Shown: positions 43,183-51,806 of the stretch, piece by piece
Layout: each line of letters opens with the position of its first letter
Position numbering within the stretch: position 1 is the stretch's first letter
Assembly (NCBI GenBank): GCA_964653665.1
Contig: CAZZGE010000001.1
Span: 19,780-83,779 of the forward strand
Origin: Catalinimonas sp964653665
GTDB taxonomy: Bacteria > Bacteroidota > Bacteroidia > Cytophagales > Cyclobacteriaceae
Length of the DNA stretch: 64,000 bases
Reading direction: 5' to 3'
The notes under the pieces: model-generated
Told to the model about the DNA's origin: nothing
Databases searched by the model: none
The model's input: only the letters and a program-made list of their open reading frames with translations
Program-made: the position numbers and the translations under genes

Positions 43183-44292
43183 ATGCATCATTTAATGCAG
43201 AAAGTCAGTAAAATTCTTTGTTTTTCTCTCCTCCTAGTATTTTTCGCTAGTATAGTCACAGAGGTTAGTGCTCAAGACCGCCGCAGAAGAAAACAATATA
43301 AACGCCAGAATAACCGGATGGCTCAGTTTAGTGGAAAGCGTATGGCCTTTGCTAATGCTCGTCAGTATATTACAATCGGAGGCTCCATGAATGCCCTAAA
43401 CTACTTCGGAGATATTGCACCTCGGGCCAATGCCGGAAGTACAGACCTTTCCTTTACCCGCCCAGGTATCGGTATATCGTCAAGCATCAGGGTAGGTACA
43501 AATCTTTCGGTAAGAGCCGCTTTTATGTACGGAAGGTTGAGCAGCAGTGATTATGAAGTATCTGATTCTTCAGACCCTAATGCCTTCCCTCGCTATGCCA
43601 GAAACCTGCAGTTCCGGAACGATGTCAAAGACCTTTCGCTAGTAGGTATCTATGACTTTTTTAGGAACCCCTACTCGGTAATCATGCGTCTCAATTTTTC
43701 GCCCTACATTTTTGCCGGAATCTCTGCATTTCATCATAATCCTCAGGGACTAGTGCCCAGCGAGGCTATCTTTAGGCCCAATGAGCCTTTTACCCCCGAT
43801 CAGGCAGGAGAGTGGGTTGCTCTGAAAGAGTTGCAAACCGAGGGACAAACCTACAGTAATTTTCAGGTGAGTATCCCTTTTGGTGCGGGCGTAAGGTTTC
43901 GTATAAGCCAGATCATGGACCTGGAAGCAGAAATAAGCTACCGCCACCTCTTCTTTGACTACCTTGATGACGTAAGCACAGATTACGTAGACAAGGGGCT
44001 GCTAGGCTCTGACCTGGCCAGAATTATGGCGGATAGGTCTCTGGAGCCTACTGATGTGATTACTGGAGAAAATCGTTTTGACGCACTGGTCAACAGTGAC
44101 AGATTTAATACTGAAAACCTGCCCACCTACGTAGGTGCCGATGGTGTAGAGTATGTAACCCTACCCGGTTACGGTCAACCCGGGGATCAGCGTGGCAGCC
44201 CCGCCGGCAATGATATATTCTTAGTAACAACAGTACGTTTAGTATTTATCATAGGACCAAGTCCATTCTCAAGGGGATTCCGGCCCAGGTAA
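43183..44292 (+). CDS. DUF6089-type outer-membrane beta-barrel protein
   Basis: A 369-residue exported protein with a signal peptide (hydrophobic core ILCFSLLLVFFASIVTE, cleavage near VSAQ) and a basic stretch DRRRRKQYKRQNNR. The body alternates polar and hydrophobic residues as in a small barrel: YITIGGSMNALNYFGDIAPRAN, ISSSIRVGTNLSVRAAFMYGRLSSSD, FGAGVRFRISQIMDLEAEISYRHLFFDYLDDVS. The start is uncertain: TTG 43174, ATG 43183 or ATG 43195. A paralogue follows. Function unknown, but it heads the uppS-bamA block. Confidence 0.8.
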   Translation: MHHLMQKVSKILCFSLLLVFFASIVTEVSAQDRRRRKQYKRQNNRMAQFSGKRMAFANARQYITIGGSMNALNYFGDIAPRANAGSTDLSFTRPGIGISSSIRVGTNLSVRAAFMYGRLSSSDYEVSDSSDPNAFPRYARNLQFRNDVKDLSLVGIYDFFRNPYSVIMRLNFSPYIFAGISAFHHNPQGLVPSEAIFRPNEPFTPDQAGEWVALKELQTEGQTYSNFQVSIPFGAGVRFRISQIMDLEAEISYRHLFFDYLDDVSTDYVDKGLLGSDLARIMADRSLEPTDVITGENRFDALVNSDRFNTENLPTYVGADGVEYVTLPGYGQPGDQRGSPAGNDIFLVTTVRLVFIIGPSPFSRGFRPR

Positions 44293-44324
44293 GCATGATC
44301 AAAAAAGCATTAAACCCGTATTTT

Positions 44325-44352
44325 AGGGGTTACTTCAGGTAACCCCTTTTTT
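44325..44352 (+). terminator. Terminator after the first DUF6089 gene
   Basis: AGGGGTTAC (44325-44333) pairs with GTAACCCCT (44339-44347) around a 5-base loop, followed by TTTTT. It separates the two barrel genes. Confidence 0.85.
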
Positions 44353-44452
44353 AATTTTTTGAGACAGATATACCAAGGAATCTTAAAATCAGTTATTAGT
44401 TACAAGTCTCTCATTTAAGAAAAAGTAAAAGGGTTTGGCCTTTCAGAAGCAG

Positions 44453-45151
44453 ATGCTCCATAGATCTCGACTTACTTACGCTACAGTTAGTCTGTTAATC
44501 TTTCTTATGTTGACTTGCGCAGCGAGTTACGGGCAGCAAAATGAAATAGGGTTTGGTGCAGGTGTACTTAACTACACTGGTGATCTTTCCAGAGATCTTC
44601 ATGCGGGTAACTTGGGCCCCGCAGGTATGATCTTCTACCGCAGGAATATCAACGAAGCTATCAGCGTCAGGGCTGCAATCACGGGGGGAATACTCAATGG
44701 AGATGATACGCCAAGCTTTGATGCATTCGCCCAAAGAAGAAACGGAAGCTTTACCAGGAGTATGGTAGAAATTTCTCCAGTGCTGGAGTATCATTTTCTC
44801 AACTACCGTAAAAACATAAATATTCTACGCTGGACGCCGTATTTTTTTCTCGGTGGGGGTGTAACGTTTTTTGGACAGACCGGTAATATAGGCGCACAAT
44901 ACAGCAATTTACAGGTCGTATTGCCCTTTGGCCTGGGCTTCAAGTATGTCTTGGACCAGCGGTGGCAGCTGGGCTTGGAGGCCAGTGTACGCAAAACATT
45001 TTTTGACTACCTGGACGATGTATCCGGGGAGGATCTGATCGATAAAAATTATAACTACGGTAACCGTCACGACAAGGACTGGTATTACTTCCTGGGATTA
45101 TCGATTAGCTACACCTTTTATACCATCCCGTGCCCCTATCAGTTTAATTAG
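44453..45151 (+). CDS. Second DUF6089-type outer-membrane barrel protein
   Basis: A 232-residue paralogue of the upstream gene, shorter by more than 130 residues. Signal peptide TYATVSLLIFLMLTCAASYGQ, then EIGFGAGVLNYTGDLSRDLHAGNLGPAGMIFYRRNINEAISVRAAITGGILNGDD and a closing VRKTFFDYLDDVSGEDLIDKNY. The FFDYLDDVS motif is shared exactly with the first copy. The ATG at 44453 is preferred over a TTG at 44435. It lies upstream of uppS-bamA in a block devoted to envelope assembly. Confidence 0.8.
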   Translation: MLHRSRLTYATVSLLIFLMLTCAASYGQQNEIGFGAGVLNYTGDLSRDLHAGNLGPAGMIFYRRNINEAISVRAAITGGILNGDDTPSFDAFAQRRNGSFTRSMVEISPVLEYHFLNYRKNINILRWTPYFFLGGGVTFFGQTGNIGAQYSNLQVVLPFGLGFKYVLDQRWQLGLEASVRKTFFDYLDDVSGEDLIDKNYNYGNRHDKDWYYFLGLSISYTFYTIPCPYQFN

Positions 45152-45216
45152 CCTTCCGGTAATAGAAATAAAGTCTGCAATTTTGTACATTGCGGTTCAT
45201 TTTGCACCAAGATCGC

Positions 45217-45954
45217 ATGGAAGAAAAGATAAACCACAACAATTTGCCAGAACACATAGCCGTTATCATGGACGGTAATGGCCGTTGGGCAAAGAAAAAA
45301 GGTGCAGCTAGGGTGTATGGACACAAAAATGCTATTCAGGCTGTACGTGAGACGACTGAAGGTTGTGCCGAGCTAGGAGTGCGCTACCTGACATTATACG
45401 CGTTTTCAACAGAAAACTGGTCACGGCCCAAATTAGAAGTAGATGCCCTGATGGAATTGCTGGTAGCTACAATTACCAACGAAATACAAACACTTACCAA
45501 AAATAATGTCCGCCTTACAGCAATTGGCGATTTGGGTAAGCTGCCTGAAAACTGTCATCGTAAATTGGATGAAGCTATCGAACTAACCTCTGACAACACA
45601 GGTTTAACCCTCGTACTAGCGCTCAACTACAGTGGGCGCTGGGAAATCATGCAAGCGGTCAAAAAAGTAGCTCAAATGGTAGAAGAAGGTCAGCTACGGG
45701 TTTCTGACATAAATTTTAATCTTTGGGAAAACATGTTGACCACCAAAGATATTCCTGACCCGGCTCTGCTGATCAGAACCAGCGGCGAAATGAGAGTGAG
45801 CAACTTTCTGCTCTGGCAAATCGCCTATACTGAGCTCTACATAACGCCGCTGCTGTGGCCTGATTTCAGAAAAGAACATCTACACGAAGCGATCCTTGCA
45901 TACCAGCAGAGAGAGAGAAGGTTCGGTAAGATTAGTGAGCAAGTGAAATCTTAG
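45217..45954 (+). CDS. uppS: Isoprenyl transferase (undecaprenyl diphosphate synthase)
   Basis: Cis-prenyltransferase that builds the C55 lipid carrier for peptidoglycan and O-antigen. The 245-residue protein has HIAVIMDGNGRWAKKKGAARVYGHK, LTLYAFSTENWSRP, ALNYSGRWEI, and RTSGEMRVSNFLLWQIAYTELYITPLLWPDF, all in the usual order. A TTG-initiated form from 45190 is possible, but the ATG at 45217 gives the normal length. bamA follows 7 bases later. Confidence 0.95.
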   Translation: MEEKINHNNLPEHIAVIMDGNGRWAKKKGAARVYGHKNAIQAVRETTEGCAELGVRYLTLYAFSTENWSRPKLEVDALMELLVATITNEIQTLTKNNVRLTAIGDLGKLPENCHRKLDEAIELTSDNTGLTLVLALNYSGRWEIMQAVKKVAQMVEEGQLRVSDINFNLWENMLTTKDIPDPALLIRTSGEMRVSNFLLWQIAYTELYITPLLWPDFRKEHLHEAILAYQQRERRFGKISEQVKS

Positions 45955-45961
45955 CACTCAA

Positions 45962-48646
45962 ATGAAAAAAATATCCATTCTATTATTTGCCGCATTCCTG
46001 ATCGTCGTAGAAACGGCGAGTGCTCAGATTGGTGTGGGAAGAAACCGCAGGTCACAACAAAAGCAAACGTCTGAAACTATCGACTACGCTGAGCCTAAGG
46101 AGTATGAAATTGCTGAAATATCGGTAGCCGGAGCGAAAGCGCTCAACGAAAACGCCCTGATTTCCCTTTCGGGACTGGAAGTCGGTGACAGAGTGATGGT
46201 CCCCGGGCCCGAAATCAGCGATGCCATTAAAAAACTCTGGAAACAGCAAATCCTGGGTGATATCAAAGTCTCCTACAGCAAGATAGAAGGAGATAAAATG
46301 CATCTGGTCATAGAGCTGACCGAAAAACCCCGCCTGAGTCGAATCAATCTCAAAGGAGTTAACTCCAGCCAGGAAACTGAGATTACCGAAGATCTGGAGC
46401 TCATCCGCGGGCAGATTGTAGACGATGCCCTGATCAACCGAGCTAAAAATACCGTAAGTGAATTTTTTATTGATAAAGGCTTTCTCAATGTAGAAGTAGA
46501 TATTGATCGGGAGCTAGACACACTGCTCACCAACAATCTGGTCCTCAATATCAATGTGGACAAGAACGACAAGGTCAAGATTAAGCACATCAGAATTAAT
46601 GGCAACGATGTCTTCAGTGAAAAGAAGCTGGAGAGTAAAATGAAAAATACCAACGAAAAGGTACGATTTACCCTGTTCCGAGATCTGTTTGCCCGCTTGT
46701 TTATAACCAATGTACGTAAGACTGCCAACTTCCTCACTAAGCAGAAAAGAACCAGCTTCTCGGAGGCTAAAGAGTATTTGGACGAGCACATTAAGATTAA
46801 CTTCTTCAACGGATCTAAATTCATAGAAGAAGACTTTGAAGCAGACAAGCAGGCTCTCATTGACTTCTACAATTCTAAAGGATACCGTGACGCTGCCATT
46901 GTATCGGACAGTGTCTACCGATCGGGCGAAAATACCATTAACATTAATCTGGTAGTGGATGAAGGACAGCGCTACTACTTCCGCGATATCATCTGGACAG
47001 GAAATTATGTGTATGAGGATGAGATATTAGACAAAGTACTGGGCATTGAAAAGGGAGACGTTTACGACATGGAAAATCTCAACATGCGTCTCAACTTCAA
47101 TCCTACCGGAGAAGATGTCAGTTCCATTTACATGAACGATGGCTACCTGTTTTTCAGCGTACAGCCGGTAGAGGTTAGCATTGATAGCGACTCCATAGAT
47201 GTAGAGATGCGGATTTTTGAAGGAGAGCAGGCTACCATCAGTAAGGTCATTATCAGTGGTAATGATCGAACTAACGACCATGTAATTCGCCGTGAGATCA
47301 GAACCATTCCCGGACAAAAGTTTAATCGGAAGCTATTAATCCGCACGCAGCGTGAGCTTTCACAACTCGGATACTTTGATCCTGAGCAGATCGGCATCAA
47401 CCCAGTTCCTAATCCAGCTGAGGGTACAGTAGACATAGAGTACAAACTGGTAGAGCGACCTAGTGATCAGATTGAGCTTTCCGGTGGCTGGGGTGGTTTC
47501 TACGGATTTGTAGGTACACTGGGGCTTACATTTAATAATTTTTCTGTCAAAAACATACCCCATTTTGACCGCTGGCGCCCCCTACCAGTGGGTGACGGGC
47601 AAAAGCTATCCCTGAGAGTACAATCCAGTGGGCGAGTATTTCAGACCTATTCAGCGAGTTTCTCTGAACCATGGCTGGGCGGCCGTAAGCCGAACAACCT
47701 TTCTATTGGTCTTTCCCGAACCGTATCACGTCCTGGAGCCGCTAATTTCTTTGGACCGTCTACTGACGAATCCATCAAGATTACTAACGCCAGTATAGGA
47801 TTGGGTAGAAGAGTGAGCTGGCCGGACGACTACTTCACGGTTAGTAATTCACTTCAGTATCGCCGGTACGATCTGTTTGATTTTCGTCGGGGTGAAAGAA
47901 GCTTTGGTTTCTCCAACGGAGCCGCTAACAATATCATGCTCTCCAATGTGATTGCCCGAAATAGTATTGATAGTCCCATGTTCCCCCGCGGAGGTTCTTC
48001 CATATCACTGGAAGCCAGTTTCACCCCCCCTTATTCCCTCTTCAGTGATCTAGACTACAGCGCGATGGAGCCTTCGGAGCGATTCAAATTTGTTGAGTAT
48101 CATCGTTGGATGTTTGATGCGCAGTATTACAACCAACTTGCTAAAAACCTGGTGCTGAATGTGAACATGCACTTCGGTTTCTTCGGCTCTTATGGTGCGG
48201 GTATCAACACTCCGTTTGAACGCTTCTCCATGGGTGGTGTCGGTATGGCTGGGCAGAACTTTATCATCGCCCAGGAACTGATTGGCTTGAGAGGCTATCC
48301 GGATAATCCCAGGCTGGAGCCGAGAGATCCGGAAACAGGTATAGAAGGCGGTGTGGCGTATAATAAGTATTCCATGGAACTAAGATATCTGATCTCGCCC
48401 AACCCATCGGCTACCATTTTTGTGCTCGGATTTGTAGAGGGTGGTAATAACTTTGCCAACTACAACGAGTACAACCCATTTAACCTTAATAAATCTGCCG
48501 GAATAGGTGCACGTATTTTCATGCCCGCTTTTGGGTTGCTCGGTATAGACTGGGGTTATGGATTTGACGAGGTCTTGCTGGAAGACGGAAATATTCGTCC
48601 TCCTGGCCCGGAATTCCACTTCCGTATCGGTCAGCAGATCAGGTAA
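45962..48646 (+). CDS. bamA: Outer-membrane protein assembly factor BamA
   Basis: Folds and inserts beta-barrel proteins into the outer membrane. The 894-residue protein has a signal peptide (ending ETASAQ), five POTRA-like repeats (about 45-500; the second starts LSRINLKGVNSSQE, a later one ISKVIISGNDRTNDHVIRREI), and a 16-strand Omp85 barrel with the substrate-interacting loop motif in LIGLRGYPDNPRL. A long insert around KKQRTSF-like KTANFLTKQKRTSFSEAKEYLDE enlarges the third repeat, a trait I associate with Bacteroidota. It is 7 bases after uppS and followed by two Skp genes. Confidence 0.95.
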   Translation: MKKISILLFAAFLIVVETASAQIGVGRNRRSQQKQTSETIDYAEPKEYEIAEISVAGAKALNENALISLSGLEVGDRVMVPGPEISDAIKKLWKQQILGDIKVSYSKIEGDKMHLVIELTEKPRLSRINLKGVNSSQETEITEDLELIRGQIVDDALINRAKNTVSEFFIDKGFLNVEVDIDRELDTLLTNNLVLNINVDKNDKVKIKHIRINGNDVFSEKKLESKMKNTNEKVRFTLFRDLFARLFITNVRKTANFLTKQKRTSFSEAKEYLDEHIKINFFNGSKFIEEDFEADKQALIDFYNSKGYRDAAIVSDSVYRSGENTININLVVDEGQRYYFRDIIWTGNYVYEDEILDKVLGIEKGDVYDMENLNMRLNFNPTGEDVSSIYMNDGYLFFSVQPVEVSIDSDSIDVEMRIFEGEQATISKVIISGNDRTNDHVIRREIRTIPGQKFNRKLLIRTQRELSQLGYFDPEQIGINPVPNPAEGTVDIEYKLVERPSDQIELSGGWGGFYGFVGTLGLTFNNFSVKNIPHFDRWRPLPVGDGQKLSLRVQSSGRVFQTYSASFSEPWLGGRKPNNLSIGLSRTVSRPGAANFFGPSTDESIKITNASIGLGRRVSWPDDYFTVSNSLQYRRYDLFDFRRGERSFGFSNGAANNIMLSNVIARNSIDSPMFPRGGSSISLEASFTPPYSLFSDLDYSAMEPSERFKFVEYHRWMFDAQYYNQLAKNLVLNVNMHFGFFGSYGAGINTPFERFSMGGVGMAGQNFIIAQELIGLRGYPDNPRLEPRDPETGIEGGVAYNKYSMELRYLISPNPSATIFVLGFVEGGNNFANYNEYNPFNLNKSAGIGARIFMPAFGLLGIDWGYGFDEVLLEDGNIRPPGPEFHFRIGQQIR

Positions 48647-48690
48647 TCCGAACCGTGACAAAGAAGAGGCACAGCTTTTGATGTAAGGTT

Positions 48691-49251
48691 ATGGTGATAA
48701 AGTCCAAAAAAATATTCAGCTTCACATTTGTTTTCTTAAATTTGTGTGTTGGTTTGCTGATTGAACCAGTATTCGCGCAGAAATTTGGGTACATCAACTC
48801 TGACTTTGTCTTGCAGAAAATGCCAGAGTATCAGGAAGCGCAGCAGCAGGTCAATCAGTTGGCGGCCGGCTGGCAGGAAGAAATCCAGGCCAAGCAGCTA
48901 GAGATTGATGAGAAATACAGGGAATTGAAAGCAGAAGAAGTGCTGCTTACCGAAGAAATGAAGCAGAAGCGAATGGAAAACATCCATCAGATGGAAAAAA
49001 AGCTGAAAGAATACACTCAGAAGGTCTTTGGTTTTGAGGGCTTACTTTACTTGAAAAAGAAAGAACTCATAAAACCGGTACAGGATGAGGTGTTTGAAGC
49101 CGTAGAGAAAGTAGCACAGCAGTACAAATTGCAGATCGTGTTTGATAAGTCGGGTGACATGGTGATGATCTATACTGACCCGATCCACGATTATACAGAT
49201 TATGTGCTAGATGAGCTGGGACTAGGAGACAAGGAAGACGTAATCCGCTAA
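48691..49251 (+). CDS. OmpH/Skp-family periplasmic chaperone (first copy)
   Basis: A 186-residue secreted chaperone that holds unfolded barrel proteins for BamA. Signal peptide ends EPVFAQ; then KFGYINSDFVLQKMPEYQEAQQQVNQLAAG and a charged coiled coil (EIQAKQLEIDEKYRELKAEEVLLTEEMKQKRM), closing with the body-domain stretch LQIVFDKSGDMVMIYTDP. The tandem arrangement with the next gene behind bamA is standard for the phylum. Confidence 0.92.
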   Translation: MVIKSKKIFSFTFVFLNLCVGLLIEPVFAQKFGYINSDFVLQKMPEYQEAQQQVNQLAAGWQEEIQAKQLEIDEKYRELKAEEVLLTEEMKQKRMENIHQMEKKLKEYTQKVFGFEGLLYLKKKELIKPVQDEVFEAVEKVAQQYKLQIVFDKSGDMVMIYTDPIHDYTDYVLDELGLGDKEDVIR

Positions 49252-49290
49252 TAAATTAAGGTTTAGTACAAAAAGTTAAATATTGATAGA

Positions 49291-49851
49291 ATGAAGTTTA
49301 AATCGTTATTTGTAGGTGCATTACTTGCCCTGTTTGCATTCACTGCACAAGCTCAAAATAATTTAAAAATTGGCTTTGTGGATACTGATTATATTCTGAC
49401 ACAGATGCCGGAGGCCAAGCAGATCCAGTCTGAGCTTCAGGCCTACCAGCGTCAGCTGATGAATAAGATCAACGCAACTATCCAGGGCTTTCAGCAGCAG
49501 GCACAGCAGTACCAGCAGTCAGCCGGCACGATGACCGAGCAGGCACGCCAGGAGAAAGAAGCCGAGCTGCAGGAACTACAGCAGCAGATACAGCAGGATC
49601 AGCAGCAGGCACAACTTTCATTACAACAAAAGGAAGCCGAACTCTTAGAGCCAGTGTATGAGAAGATTCAAAATAATATTGATACGGTAGCTGAAACCAA
49701 TAATTTTTCGCACATTTTCAGTTCTAATGTAACTGGTAATCCTATCCTATTGTATGTAAGAGATCAAGAACAGGCTGACATCTCAGACATGGTGTTGCAG
49801 GCGATGGGTATCACACCTACCAGCCCTTCCAACGGAAGCGGAAATGAATAA
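49291..49851 (+). CDS. OmpH/Skp-family periplasmic chaperone (second copy)
   Basis: A 186-residue paralogue of the upstream chaperone. Signal peptide MKFKSLFVGALLALFAFTAQAQ, then LKIGFVDTDYILTQMPEAKQIQSELQ and a glutamine-rich coiled coil (about 60-115) in place of the charged one. The last 15 residues are a Ser/Gly/Asn tail. Forty bases separate it from the first copy, and a perfect terminator follows. The Gln-rich helix suggests a different client grip from copy one, which is inference. Confidence 0.92.
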   Translation: MKFKSLFVGALLALFAFTAQAQNNLKIGFVDTDYILTQMPEAKQIQSELQAYQRQLMNKINATIQGFQQQAQQYQQSAGTMTEQARQEKEAELQELQQQIQQDQQQAQLSLQQKEAELLEPVYEKIQNNIDTVAETNNFSHIFSSNVTGNPILLYVRDQEQADISDMVLQAMGITPTSPSNGSGNE

Positions 49852-49880
49852 TTAGGGTCATTATCCGATGAATCTAGTCA

Positions 49881-49907
49881 ACCGGGCGCATGCGCCCGGT
49901 TTTTTTA
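49881..49907 (+). terminator. Perfect palindromic terminator of the envelope operon
   Basis: A 20-base self-complementary G/C-rich sequence (49881-49900) followed by seven T, 29 bases past the second Skp stop. It marks the end of the uppS-bamA-ompH-ompH unit. Confidence 0.93.
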
Positions 49908-50193
49908 TGCGAATATTTCCCAAAAAGCTGCAATTTTTTTTTGTGGCTTTTAATTTCTTGTATTAAGTTTTATATTTATTTGAAATGTTCTTAAAAAAGG
50001 CTTTAATTTTTGTGCTAAAATAGTCTTCCCAGAAAAGTGGGTTTTTACAATGCGTTTTTAAAGACTTTTGCGCCAGCTAAATACGAAGCAGTTGAACTAC
50101 CGTAAGGCAAAAAAATTGATAGATAGATGACTGCTGGTGACCGAACCCAATTACGAAATACTAAAAAATTAAATAACCTAAACCTAAGTACAA
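49908..50193. other. A/T-rich gap before the MFS gene
   Basis: No ORF of interest. Several T-runs and a short CCCA/TGGG hairpin followed by TTTTT (about 50028-50046) are present. No convincing TTTG/TAnnTTTG promoter pair was found. murI, often next in this operon in other Bacteroidota, is absent. Confidence 0.5.
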
Positions 50194-51447
50194 ATGAACG
50201 AAAACGTTAACAAGCTTGCCCTGTTTTATGGAAGTTGCTTTGCCCTCATCACGACAGGTTTTACCTTCTCCATCAGAGCAGGAATACTTCCCGAGCTAGG
50301 CGACCAATTCGGGCTCACTGCCGAGCAATTAGGTTTTATCAATTCCATGTGGTTTTTAGGTTTTCCCATTTCTATGATCCTGGGAGGTCTTTTTTACCAC
50401 ACGTTCGGCCCAAAAAACATCATGACGGTAGCGTTTATATCCCATATGTTGGGAATACTGCTAACCATCTTCGCCGGTGGATATGCCACACTGCTGATCT
50501 CCACACTTTTTATTGGTTTCGGTAACGGGTGTACGGAAGCGGCCTGTAATCCTATGATTGCCGATATGTACTCTGGTGTCAGGATGAATAAGATGCTCAA
50601 CCGCTTCCATATGTGGTTTCCCGGAGGTATCGTACTGGGATCACTGATCTCCAAGGTCATGACAGATATAAGCATGGGCTGGCAGGCTCAGATGTGGGTG
50701 ATCATTATACCTACCCTGGTTTATGCGTTTCTGTTCTTTGGCAAAGCCTTCCCTAAACCTAAGGTGGAAGGAGCTACCTCGCTTAAGGAGAATTTCAAGG
50801 CTATGTTAAGCCCTGTCTACCTCTTCCTCATCGTATGTATGTCGCTTACTGCCATCTCCGAGTTCGGACCCCAGCAGTGGGTAAGTATTGTACTGAGCAG
50901 TAGCGGTGCTGAGCCTATGATTTTGTTAGCCCTCACCACCGGTATGATGGCTTTCGGTAGATTCTTTGCCGGCCCGGTAGTGGGCAAATTAGGACAAACA
51001 GGCGTACTACTGGGCGGTTCTATTCTGGCCACGATCGGTATTTATATGTTCAGTACGGTTACTGGACCTATGGCTTATGTAGCCGCTATCATTTATGCGT
51101 TTGGTATCTGTTACTTCTGGCCGGTCATGGTAGGAGCAGTAGCACAGCGTGTGCCATTGAGTAGTGCGTTGGGTATGTCTATCATTGGTGGCGTAGGGAT
51201 GTTCTCGTCGGTGATCTGGCAGCCTATTATTGGTAGCTGGATTGATGGTGCCCGTGCTGAAAAGGTTGCTCAAGGACTGACCGGTAATGCACTGGAATTA
51301 GCCACTGGCCAGGATGTCATGCAGAATATGATTGCCTTTCCAGGTATCTTGATTGTGTTGTTTACAGTCTTCTTCATATGGCAAAACAATAAGAAGAAAA
51401 CAGCTAAAGTGCCTACCGAGGTTACTTCTGCAGAAGCTGCCAGTTAA
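50194..51447 (+). CDS. MFS transporter, sugar-permease-like
   Basis: A 417-residue inner-membrane protein with twelve hydrophobic segments: ALFYGSCFALITTGFTFSIRAGILPELGDQFGLT, then GGLFYHTFGPKNIMTVAFISHM (motif A-like loop), and EFGPQQWVSIVLSSSGAEPMILLALTTGMMAFGRFFAGPVVGKLG. The central EFGPQQWV and GFGNGCTEAACNPMIADMY stretches resemble MFS permeases of sugars or nucleosides in this phylum. It is separated from susC by a terminator, but as the first gene of the accessory locus it may import the product released from the SusCD substrate. Substrate not readable. Confidence 0.85.
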   Translation: MNENVNKLALFYGSCFALITTGFTFSIRAGILPELGDQFGLTAEQLGFINSMWFLGFPISMILGGLFYHTFGPKNIMTVAFISHMLGILLTIFAGGYATLLISTLFIGFGNGCTEAACNPMIADMYSGVRMNKMLNRFHMWFPGGIVLGSLISKVMTDISMGWQAQMWVIIIPTLVYAFLFFGKAFPKPKVEGATSLKENFKAMLSPVYLFLIVCMSLTAISEFGPQQWVSIVLSSSGAEPMILLALTTGMMAFGRFFAGPVVGKLGQTGVLLGGSILATIGIYMFSTVTGPMAYVAAIIYAFGICYFWPVMVGAVAQRVPLSSALGMSIIGGVGMFSSVIWQPIIGSWIDGARAEKVAQGLTGNALELATGQDVMQNMIAFPGILIVLFTVFFIWQNNKKKTAKVPTEVTSAEAAS

Positions 51448-51497
51448 TGCAAAAAAACACTGTTCTTAGGGCAGTGTCAGTATTTCTCATACCCGAA

Positions 51498-51531
51498 AGG
51501 CAGACACTTAAGAGTCTGCTTTTTATTTTTT
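51498..51531 (+). terminator. Terminator of the MFS gene
   Basis: AGGCAGAC (51498-51505) pairs with GTCTGCTT (51514-51521), followed by a T-rich tail. An additional weaker hairpin, ACACTG with CAGTGT, lies at 51457-51477. Confidence 0.75.
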
Positions 51532-51806
51532 CATAAACCCAATAAAAGGGGGTTTTCTTGCCCATTTCCTAAAAAACTGATAAAATCTTATTGTGTAATT
51601 GCAAAATATTCATTAGCATTATGAATCAGTATTTATAATAAAGAATGTCTTTTTTACCAATGAAAGCTTTTTCAGGCTTTTATTGGTAAAAAAGTGAAAA
51701 AAATTTTGGTCTTGTCTGATAAATATTAACGAAAAGACCCTGCTTTATTAATGCTGACATATTACAGACTGGAGTAATTTTTCTTAATCAAATAAACCAA
51801 CGTGTA
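51532..51806. other. susC upstream region
   Basis: A/T-rich non-coding stretch between the MFS terminator and susC. It contains the 19-bp hairpin at 51649-51694 and a looser GGTCTT/AAGACC pair (about 51706-51739). No consensus -7 element was found, and no ORF above 30 codons is convincing. Confidence 0.5.
51649..51694. repeat. 19-bp near-perfect hairpin upstream of susC
   Basis: The left arm 51649-51667 and right arm 51676-51694 pair over 19 bp with one G-T wobble around an 8-base loop. The arms contain TTTTTTACCAAT and ATTGGTAAAAAA. No T run follows on either strand, so it is not a standard terminator. It ends 112 bases before the susC ATG. Confidence 0.7.

Noticed and set aside
46273..46860. 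195-codon minus-strand frame inside bamA
   Set aside because: Ser/Arg-rich composition typical of an antisense shadow; bamA is intact on the other strand.
49471..49620. CAG-rich stretch in the second Skp gene resembling a trinucleotide repeat
   Set aside because: Codons are mixed and the protein is a normal Gln-rich coiled coil; not a pure microsatellite.
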